Of a DNA stretch of 64,000 nt, positions 1-7,725 are shown piece by piece. Every line of letters begins with the position of its first letter. Positions within the stretch are counted from its first letter, which is position 1. A model generated the notes under the pieces. It saw nothing but the letters and a program-made list of their open reading frames with translations, was not told the origin of the DNA and made no database searches. This DNA is from Rhynchopus euleeides (taxonomy: Eukaryota; Euglenozoa; Diplonemea; Diplonemida; Diplonemidae), in contig OY723262.1 in NCBI GenBank assembly GCA_963210315.1, positions 124,001 to 188,000 on the forward strand. The letters run 5' to 3'. Position numbers and translations under genes: made by a program.

Positions 1-1
1 T

Positions 2-1426
2 GACGCACTGCTTCCCGAGGCCCGCCAAGAACTGCGAAAAACGGGGAGGAAGGTATCACGCCACATGTTGCACCACCTGGACACCTTGGTTGAGTATGGC
101 GTCCTGACGGAGGCGGATGCACACCCGTACCTCACGCTGCCAGCGTTCACCGTGTCCAAGAAGTCTGGGGGCCAACGTTTCATCGTCGACGCAAGGCGGC
201 TAAACGCACTGATGACACGCCCACCGGACATGCGTTTGCAGGACATCACGGAGGTGACACAGCGAGTGGCCGCGGCGAGCTGGGTGGTGATGGCAGATGC
301 ACGCAGCTGGTTCTACCAGTTCCCCGTACACAAGGAGATCCAACGCTACTTCGAAGTGCGCCTAGGCGGGGAGAGAAAGACATTCGTGAAGACCTTCCTG
401 ACTGTCATGTGCATGGGGTGGTCACATTCCCCAGCAATCGCGAACCGCAGCGCACGCGTGCTGCTCCCGCCAGAACACGGAATAGTCTGGATTGACAACT
501 TCATCGCTGTCGGAGACTCCCTACCAGAGGCACAGGCGAGGTACGCCGACTTCATCAGCCGCTGCGAGAAGGTGGGGGCCGCCCTGAACTTCGACGACAC
601 ACAACACGGCGTGCCGCTGCAGGACTTCACAGTGTTCGGGATCCACTTCGACCTGACGCGACACCGTTTCCACATGGACACAGCCTGGGTGCAAAAAGTC
701 CTCGGACGGGAAGAGTACAAGGAAGTCGTCAACGGCCACACGACACCACGCAGGGCGTTCAGAGTATTCGGGTCTTTCGTCTGGCAGTCGTATGTGATGC
801 GGACGCCGATGTGTTACATGCCAGCCGTGTTGTCCTTCGTGCGGCGCATCGCGAAGCAGACTCACTCGAACAACGCCCGATGGGACTCCAGGGTCGCAGT
901 ACCTCCGTCAGTGCAGGCGGAGACAGTGGCGCGGGCACGCCTCATCGAGGACAACGAGTGGTATACGCCGCAGAACCCGCCACCGACCATTGAGCTCTGG
1001 ACAGACGCGTCATCCACGGCGTGGGCGGCGGTGCTCGTGTTACCGGGAGGGGAGTCAGTGTCCCAAGGTGCGTTCGAAGGGAGCGACGCGGACACGAACA
1101 TCTTCCTGAAGGAAGCGTATGCAGTGTGGCAGGGGGTGCGCATGATGCAGCGTGTGAGGGAGGCAAGCGTGACCTGCCACATAGACAACCTCGACCTGGT
1201 GTTCGCGCTCCGGAAGGGCCACTGCGCCAACTACCGAGGCAACCTTCTGCTGCAGGAGATATACACAACAGCGCGCCGCCAGCAGATACGACTGATTCCA
1301 CACTGGGTTGCGACCCACAACCAACGCGCAGACGCGTACACGCGAGGGACGCAGGCCACACACCCCGTGGAGTTGCCACCAGTGTCGATGCCACCCACAC
1401 TTTTACCAGCGCGCCCGCCTCGTTGA
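2..1426 (+). CDS. Retroelement reverse transcriptase-RNase H (5' end outside window)
   Basis: The protein copies retroelement RNA into DNA and degrades the RNA template. The frame is open to the window edge, so the N-terminus is missing; the first in-window ATG is at 65. Counting from that ATG, the RT fingers lie at about 25-50, motif A is ADARSWFYQFPV with Asp78, motif B is MGWS near 117-120, and motif C is WIDN at 142-145, so the usual second Asp is Asn. RNase H follows from about 310: WTDAS, a Glu in LKEAYAV, an Asp in HIDN, and the last Asp in RADAYTRG. No integrase or tyrosine recombinase is seen downstream. The split direct repeats right after the stop favour a DIRS/Ngaro/VIPER-type element with the recombinase upstream. 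The RT-RNase H call is firm; the family assignment is inferred. Confidence 0.88.
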   Translation, partial: DALLPEARQELRKTGRKVSRHMLHHLDTLVEYGVLTEADAHPYLTLPAFTVSKKSGGQRFIVDARRLNALMTRPPDMRLQDITEVTQRVAAASWVVMADARSWFYQFPVHKEIQRYFEVRLGGERKTFVKTFLTVMCMGWSHSPAIANRSARVLLPPEHGIVWIDNFIAVGDSLPEAQARYADFISRCEKVGAALNFDDTQHGVPLQDFTVFGIHFDLTRHRFHMDTAWVQKVLGREEYKEVVNGHTTPRRAFRVFGSFVWQSYVMRTPMCYMPAVLSFVRRIAKQTHSNNARWDSRVAVPPSVQAETVARARLIEDNEWYTPQNPPPTIELWTDASSTAWAAVLVLPGGESVSQGAFEGSDADTNIFLKEAYAVWQGVRMMQRVREASVTCHIDNLDLVFALRKGHCANYRGNLLLQEIYTTARRQQIRLIPHWVATHNQRADAYTRGTQATHPVELPPVSMPPTLLPARPPR

Positions 1427-1463
1427 GAACGAGACGGACACGTCCCTCCGGATGAGGGTCCTG

Positions 1464-1724
1464 GTGTAGAAGCGTCAACGCAACAAACAAAGGAAATTCA
1501 TCAGAGCGGTTGTAGCTGTGAAGTGATAGGGCGCTTTTTAAGCACACTCGTGTGAGCGGAAAGCGCCCCACCACAGCTGCAACCAAACGTGCTCTATACA
1601 CTAACCCCACCCTTCATCAGGCTCAGGGTGTGATCAGTTCAGGGTTTTGTGTGTAGAAGCGTCAACGCAACAAACAAAGGAAATTCATCAGAGCGGTTGT
1701 AGCTGTGAAGTGATAGGGCGCTTT
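1464..1724 (+). repeat. Split direct repeat (B1-A2-B2) at the 3' end of the retroelement
   Basis: A 74-bp sequence occurs identically at 1464-1537 and 1651-1724 (spacing 187 bp), separated by 113 bp of different sequence. The block starts 38 bp after the RT-RNase H stop. The first copy plus its spacer can fold: AGCTGTG near 1515 pairs with CACAGCT near 1573, as part of a longer imperfect stem. In Ngaro and VIPER elements the 3' terminus has this B1-A2-B2 order and the 5' end carries A1, a copy of A2. That 5' end would lie outside the window. Confidence 0.7.
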
Positions 1725-2340
1725 GCGAAAAGCCGATTTTTGGGCCCATTCACCCAGGAGCACGTTTCTAGGCCTCTGTGAAAAATCAATTTTTTTTGGA
1801 ATTTTTCGCGTTTTTGGCCAACTACTCGCCCAGCCAAATTCGATTTTTGGCTGGGAAATGCAGGGAAATGCACAAAATCAACGAATTAAGCCGTTTTAAC
1901 CCCTTTCGTGGACTTTTTGGTTTCAGAAGGGTTTTAGGGGTGTCCATACTGGCCCTTGGCACATTTCCTGAAAATTCCATCCCCTGCAGGCAAACCGGGT
2001 ATGGATGACTGCCTGCAGGCATGCACACATTCATCCACTGCAGGCAGGGCTTCGGAGCTCCAGGCTGTGTGTGGATGCATCCACAAAACTTGTGGATGCA
2101 TGCGCTGCAGGCACGGGAAATACTGAGAGCGATGAAGAGGACGAATACGTGTGGGAGGGAGGAGGCGAGCACAAAAGGGCGTCGGCTACCGCACGCCCTT
2201 TGGGCGCAGCCGACGACCGACCGTACCGGCCCCCGGCCGGGAGGGAGGTGGGGGGGGGGGGGGCGGGGGGCGTGGGGGGCGGAGCCCCCCACATCCGGTC
2301 CGGTCCGGGGGGCGAAGCCCCCCGTCATCCGGTCCGGAAT
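1725..2340. other. Non-coding, with CTGCAGGC-type short repeats and GC-rich palindromes
   Basis: I see no gene. Between 1984 and 2120 the motif CTGCAGGC or its complement recurs several times next to ATGGATG and GGATGCATCC stretches. From about 2240 the DNA becomes G-rich and carries two palindromes, near 2276-2290 (GGGGGGCGGAGCCCCCC) and 2308-2325. The same core recurs at 32232, 32405 and 60945. Confidence 0.5.
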
Positions 2341-2744
2341 TTTCCGGGTCCGAAATTTTTCAGTGTGGCACCCCAGTGAGCCCCAGATTCTGTTGAGCCA
2401 GGCGAAAAAAAATTTTTTTTTTGGCCAAAAAAAATTTTTTTCGACATGTCGAAATTTCGGCCTACCTGGCCCAGCTGGGCCCAGGCCTGGCTACACGGTG
2501 GACTCCAGCGGGGGTAGGGTAACCCTTTTCGGGAGTCTCAACTAGGGGGAGTCCAACTCCCGCTAGCGGGAGTCTATACTCCCGCTAGGGGGAGTCTGAC
2601 TCCCCCTAGCGGGAGTCTTTTCACCTATTTTCACTCATTTTTCCCATGATACCTATGCAATGTGGCACTCGTCACTGAAGTACAGCCACACCAAACGAAA
2701 CGGACGTTTCCACCCATCCCAGCTCGCAGACCTGATTCACAAAA

Positions 2745-3125
2745 ATGGGGAAGACGACAACGAAGCCGGCAGCGAAGCCGGCGGCAAAGTCGATTAAGAA
2801 GAAGAAGAGCGCAGAGAGTCCCGAGGCTGCGGAGGCGACAAACATTGTGCATGATTTTTGCACGGCCTTCCCTGTTAAAAAAGGGGGCAGTGTGCTGACA
2901 CTGGGATCCATTAGAAGGCTCCTAGCAACGGTGTTGAGCAAGGAGCTCCACCAGCACAGCACCCAGGTGGCCAACGCAATCATCGCCATGTCTTCCCTGA
3001 CATGGATAAGTTCGCTGTCAGGGAAGTCGCAACGATGCGGAAGGAGGGCGCTCTCCGTCATATACAAGGTGGAGGCGAAGTATGGCAAGGTGCAGGATAC
3101 AAACGTGTCGTCGGGGGCAGCCTGA
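2745..3125 (+). CDS. Lysine/alanine-rich small protein inside the transposon
   Basis: This 126-aa ORF lies between the two left termini of the CACGGTGG element. Residues 1-35 form a basic tail of Lys/Ala/Pro repeats (KPAAKPAAKSIKKKK), reminiscent in composition of a histone or linker-histone tail. The remainder has a possible helical stretch (LGSIRRLLATVLSKEL) but no family I recognise. An overlapping frame (3002-3298) is also open over the C-terminal part, so a frameshift near 3000 is possible. It could be a captured host fragment or an accessory protein of the element. Expression is unproven. Confidence 0.35.
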   Translation: MGKTTTKPAAKPAAKSIKKKKSAESPEAAEATNIVHDFCTAFPVKKGGSVLTLGSIRRLLATVLSKELHQHSTQVANAIIAMSSLTWISSLSGKSQRCGRRALSVIYKVEAKYGKVQDTNVSSGAA

Positions 3126-3390
3126 AGCCGCGAATGATCGCGACACGGGCGAACGGCTTGGCACCGTGGGTCTGGATAGATGCTGGAGTTCGGCCGGGTG
3201 AAACCGGAAGTCGCAGCAAAATTTGCCCCCCCAGATTTCTTCCTCAAACCCACCCGTGGGCTGATCCGGCCTTGCACGGTGGACTCCAGCGGGGGTAGGG
3301 TACCACTACCGGGTTTAACCCTTTTCGGGAGTCTCAACTAGGGGGAGTCCAACTCCCGCTAGCGGGAGTATAGATCAGCAGTGGGCAACA

Positions 3391-4527
3391 ATGAGGCGAT
3401 GCGGGGGGCGAGGGCACCGATGCTCACTGTGCGACATCCCAGAAGAACGCTGGTATCAACAGGTGCATCGATACCCGCACCTGACTCTCTCTGAGATGAA
3501 AGAGGCTGGCTACCCCTCCCTCTTGGCAGGTGTGCTTCCCAATGCCCGCTACGTCACCCCAGCACTCCATGACTGCAAGGGGCTCGCCATGCGGCTGATC
3601 AGGGTACTGGATGAGACAACAAAAAAATATTCGACAAGACCTGTACAAACCTTGCACTGAATGTGTCGCAGCATGGGACAGGTGCTCAGTTCCGGAAGGT
3701 CGTGCTTGCCTGTCACAGGACACACCTACAAGGGCTTGTTCCGCTACCTCTTTGTCTCCCTTGCAGACCTCATGCATTTCCGGTATGCAGACATCCCCTG
3801 GCGCTTCTGGGGATGCAAGGATGAGTCAGCCCGGATTCCCTTCTTGCGTGCTCGGATCTCAGGGCATATATTTCACTGGTTGATGGAGCATGCCGAAAAG
3901 GGATCAACGCGCAATGCCTACGTACACAGTCTCCATCATTGGTGGGCTCCAGAAGATGCAGTGCCTCTGCAGAACAACGACGAATTTGAAGAAGCAGAGA
4001 ACGGACATCGCAAGAAAGATGCCGTTACAATCGCCAGCTCCGCAACTTACGAGAGAGATCTTGCGATGGCAGAAGAGAAGCGGCGCGCATCGGGCATGCC
4101 TTGGAAGGTTGCGCACCTGTCGCAGGACGGGATCCTCGGGTATAGAGAAGTCATCCTGTGTCCGTGTCTGCACACCCGACACGCTCATAGATTGGCTGTG
4201 TATGTTCTTTGCACACAGTTGACACAGCTGCAGAAGGGGTTTGTGCACTGCAACACACAGGACTTCGTTGAACCCATCAGCGCGCCCTACTTCCTGTTCC
4301 GGTTCCCCGAAGGACACCGCAAATTATCGCTCTGCTTGTGCAAAATGCCAATCCCGCTGGGGGCGACTTTCACACCATTCGTGTCATCCGAGGCGACTTT
4401 GAGCACGCTTGACCAACGCGCACAGCAGGAGGGGGATGACAGTTCTGACGAAGAAGATGAGGCCTGCAGGATGGCTTGTCTTGCCCAAGGTGTAACACAA
4501 CTACGACAGGCGATGGCCGCACTTTGA
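3391..4527 (+). pseudogene. Broken transposase-like ORF, homologue of the ORF at 62144-64000
   Basis: Two open pieces meet at 3660/3661. The first (3391-3660) has HRCSLCD and ALHDCKGLAMRLI. The second (3661-4527) has FRYADIPWRF, TRNAYVHSLHHW and DEFEEAENGHRKK. Each block lines up in order with the ORF at 62144-64000 (CHRCS, PLHDTKGVMRLI, FRYQDIP, TRSAYAHSLEHW, DELFEQGNGERKR). The intervening stretch (about 3615-3730) matches best in the third frame, so at least two frameshifts are present, the first at or near the A7 run at 3609-3617. The N-terminal third, including the first putative catalytic Asp, is missing because the second left terminus abuts the start. The C-terminus is acidic and lacks zinc fingers. 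Confidence 0.7.
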
Positions 4528-4939
4528 CACCTCAAATTCTAACCGCTCACCTCCGCAGGTGTAGCCGCTACCAGGAGGATAGGTAGGTAGTCCAGAGTCC
4601 GGGGAAACTGACAGAAGCAAAACAAGCCCCTCCCCATCCCTCTTCCACCATGATTTTACCCCCCACGCCAGTAGACTGTAACTATATCATGGGAAAAATG
4701 GATGAAAATAGGTGAAAAGACTCCCGCTAGGGGGAGTCAGACTCCCGCTAGCGGGAGTCTTTGACACCCGCTCAGACTCCCGCTCCCAGACTCCCGCTAG
4801 GGCCGCTGGAGTCCACCGTGTAACCAAAAATGGCTGAAAAAAAATTCGAAAATTTTCCGAAATTTTTCAGTGTGGCACCCCAGTGAGCCCCAGATTCTGT
4901 TGAGCCAGGCAAAAAAAAAAATTTTTTTGGCCAAAAATA

Positions 4940-5671
4940 GCTATTTATTGTACTGAAATAATCTTCACATTATTTTACGCGGAGGGGGGCCTGCTACATA
5001 AAGTAACATTATTTTACGCGAGCGAAGCGAGCGTAAAATTGAAGTCATGTTGCCGAGCGAAGCGAGGCGACATGTGGAAGTCACCTTAACGAGCGAAGCG
5101 AGTTGAGGTGTGATTACTTTATGTAGTAGCAGGCCCCCCTCCGCGTAAAATAATGTGAAGATTATTTTTTGTGCAATAGGTTGTTTTATCTCCCTGAAAT
5201 AATGTTCTCTCATCAAAATAGCCTAAGTCCCTGCAAGATAAGAAGATTATTTAATCCTCCACCAGCACAACGTTGAAACGTGCAGCGGATTTTTCGAACC
5301 CCATAAAGTTAGATTATTTTACAGTAAAATAATGTGCAGATTTGTTGGACTGCAGGGACCCCAGATCACGCATAGGTTTACAGTGAAGTAATTTAGATTG
5401 TTTCGACCTGCCTAAAGACATTGTTTTATTTTGGCCGACTTTTTTTTTAGGTGACTTCCCCTGTGAGGCAATAATGCCAGCTTTTCTTAACAGCTTGTAA
5501 GGAACTTGCGTGAAGGAGAGTCAACATTATTTTACCGTCAAATAATCTAACTTTATGGGGTTCGAAAAATCTACTGCACGTTTTCAACGTTGTGCTGGTG
5601 GAGGATTAAATAATCTTCTTATCTTGCAGGGCCGCAGGCTATTTTGATGAGAGAACATTATTTTAGGGAGA
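4940..5671. mobile_element. AT-rich nested foldback element inserted in tandem-repeat unit 2
   Basis: Unit 2 of the tandem repeat breaks at CCAAAAATA and resumes at TAAAATTTT; units 1 and 3 are continuous there. Inside are two palindromes. The inner one has arms at about 4957-5010 and 5112-5165 (AATAATCTTCACATTATTTT, then GGAGGGGGGCCTGCTAC) around three copies of CGAGCGAAGCGAG. The outer one has arms at about 5183-5345 and 5515-5677 (TTTATCTCCCT, ATGTTCTCTCATC, GGATTAAATAATC). ATTATTTTA or its complement recurs at least eight times. There is no coding capacity. TA flanks at 4938 and 5672 are consistent with a TA duplication, but the A/T run makes that uncertain. Confidence 0.75.
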
Positions 5672-5903
5672 TAAAATTTTTTTTCGACATGTCGAAATTT
5701 CGGCCTACCTGGCCCAGCTGGGCCCAGGCCTGGCTAACCAAAAATGGCTGAAAAAAAATTCGAAAATTTTCCGAAATTTTTCAGTGTGGCACCCCAGTGA
5801 GCCCCAGATTCTGTTGAGCCAGGCGAAAAAAAAATTTTTTTTTTGGCCAAAAAAATTTTTTTCGACATGTCGAAATTTCGGACCCCGGGTCACCAGGGCC
5901 GTA

Positions 5904-6060
5904 TGGAAATTTAGCCACTGTGGCTAGCCGTAGTGGCTAAAAACAGTTAGGCGTTTTTTTCGATTTTTTTTCGAATTTTTCAAAAATTGGACAACTATTT
6001 TCCCCAGCCAAAAAACCTGGCTAAATTGGCTAATTTTGGCTAATTTTGCCTAAATTTCCA
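5904..6060. mobile_element. 157-bp foldback MITE (TGGAAATTTAG ends, TA flanks)
   Basis: The ends are TGGAAATTTAGCC and an imperfect reverse complement (GCCTAAATTTCCA), flanked on both sides by TA (5902-5903, 6061-6062). The interior repeats GGCTAAATT/GGCTAATTTT several times and is AT-rich. It has no ORF. It sits just beyond the third tandem-repeat unit. Confidence 0.65.
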
Positions 6061-6062
6061 TA

Positions 6063-7725
6063 CCCCCATATGCTTCTATTAGCCTGAAAATTTTATAACC
6101 CTGTGCCTGGAATTTTGACCGAGTTAGATAAAATTTTCAGTGCAATCCTTCAGCACCTCCCCCCTAGATTTTTAGGTTTTCTTGACCCAATGATCGAAAT
6201 CTGCGACATAGTGGAAATCCCGGGGACATGTCGAATTCGAAAATTTTGGGTTAAAAAACCCCAGGGGGGACCCTTTGGTTTCACCCCCTGTTGGGGGGCC
6301 TGGTGGGCGTTCAGGTGAGCTGAGACCCTTCGGGTTCTGACAGAGTGCAGCAATGGTAATCAACCGTCGTGAACGTATTTTCGTGCCGGCATGGCTATCC
6401 ATGGGCACCGTGGCATGTCGCCGCATCCGTTCCGATCACAAGTGCCAGAGGCAAATCAGGAGTCCTGGTCCAGTGCAGGCACCTGCGCTGCAGATACCCA
6501 AGGGACTGTTGTGCACAAAAATGCACACGCAAGGACAGCAACTGACTGAGGCAATGCAGCTCGCAGCCTATCGATTCGATTCGTGGCACCAAGCCTCACG
6601 AGCTGGTCACGCGATACCACGTTACTCTGCGTGGCATATTCCGTGCAATGGCTTGGGCAGCAGTGCACAGGGGAACTTCTGCTGCACTGCCACAGGACAA
6701 CCCAAGCACGTGCCGCGTACATCCGGAGGTGAAGTTGGATGAGGGAGATCAGTGGCTTCTGGGAGGAAAGGGGCGACCGCATCCACGTCGCGGATAACAC
6801 ACTCAGCACACGAGCGGGCGTTGCATGAAATCCCCCATGTGTAAACAGGGGAAATCGGCCTTTTAGGGGATCCTGGTCAGGAATAAAAATTTACACACAT
6901 ATTTTTCGACTTCCTGAGGCCAAAAACCGGTGTTCCTGGGCCCAGATGTGACATCTGGATGACATAATAAAAATCCAGAGTGCCTTAGAGGCGCGCGGGA
7001 CATTTTTTTGGGGATCGTGGCTGGGGACCCCCTATTTTGGGGGATTTCCCGTAGGTGGAAAATGTCGATTTTCCAATTTTAAATCACACTGGGGGCACCT
7101 GCGGGGCCATATTTTGCATTTTCAGACAGGGGACCGATACCCTACAAACCCGATTTTCGGGTTTTTTGACCATTTTTTGCCTTGTGCGAAAACGTGATAT
7201 TTTTTGGACAAAATTCCAGGCACAGGGTTTATTTAAATCCGGATTTTCATAATATGCTTGTATTCGCATGTATGCTTGTATTAGCATGTATGCTTGTATT
7301 TGCCCCCCCCAGTAACAGCCTTTCCTAAAGCAACACACAGATTTCGCCACCCCGCCACCCCGCCCCTGCGTGGCCATAACACCTGCATCTGCACGGGTGC
7401 AACCCCCCGCACAGTTTTGTTGCGTGTAGCTGGCATGCCAGCGACAGGATTTGTTCAGTGTGTGTGGAGAAGTGGCGTGACTCACCGGGTTCAAGGGACA
7501 CGCCGACCCAACAAGATACTCCCTCGCACAGCAGGTCATCATTTGTAGGCCTTGCAAGAAAGTGTGGAAGCATTCCAACCAACGGACGTGAGTAAGCACT
7601 TCCGAGGTGAAGTGGTGTGTACATCCTGAGAACCTCCGATGGAGAAGCGCCCCGTGTGGAGACCGCGTGAGTAATCGCCTCAGCACCCAAGGTGAGGCAG
7701 TCTTGTTATGTATTCATCTAGCTGT
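6063..7725. other. Non-coding, AT-rich then mixed; minisatellite at 7253-7303
   Basis: I recognise no gene. ORFs of up to 200 aa on either strand have no recognisable domain. At 7253-7303 an 18-bp unit, TATGCTTGTATTNGCATG, is repeated nearly three times and is followed by a C8 run. Any remaining 3' exon or untranslated region of the calcium-channel gene would fall between 7725 and about 7400 on the minus strand, but I could not define one. Confidence 0.4.

Larger units (their letters stand above)
2494..4820 (+). mobile_element. 2.3-kb inverted-repeat DNA transposon (CACGGTGG ends, TA target duplication)
   Basis: The element begins CACGGTGGACTCCAGC and ends with its exact reverse complement, flanked by TA at 2492-2493 and 4821-4822. 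The intact junction at 5734 reads CTGGCTAACCAAAAA without the element, confirming the borders and one TA. Behind the 16-bp terminus lie many copies of palindrome GACTCCCGCTAGCGGGAGTC and its half. The left (L) and right (R) subterminal zones differ. A second L terminus starts at 3275, so the order is L-L-R. Cargo is a small Lys-rich ORF (2745-3125) and a broken transposase-like ORF (3391-4527). A 208-bp relative with one L and one R end lies at 31767-31974. Confidence 0.88.
2341..5890. repeat. About 165-bp tandem repeat, three units, two of them split by insertions
   Basis: Each unit contains GAAATTTTTCAGTGTGGCAC, CAGATTCTGTTGAGCCAGGC, an A/T run around TTGGCCAAAA, CGACATGTCG, then CCTGGCCCAGCTGGGCC and CCAGGCCTGGCTA. 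Unit 1 occupies about 2341-2493. Unit 2 runs from 4821 to 5735 but is split at 4938 by an AT-rich element. Unit 3 runs from about 5736 to 5890. The unit 1/2 junction holds the 2.3-kb element at 2494-4820; the unit 2/3 junction is intact and shows the empty site. Confidence 0.85.

Noticed and set aside
2745-3125. Identification of the Lys-rich ORF as a histone.
   Set aside because: Only the tail composition resembles a histone; the histone-fold signature residues are not present.
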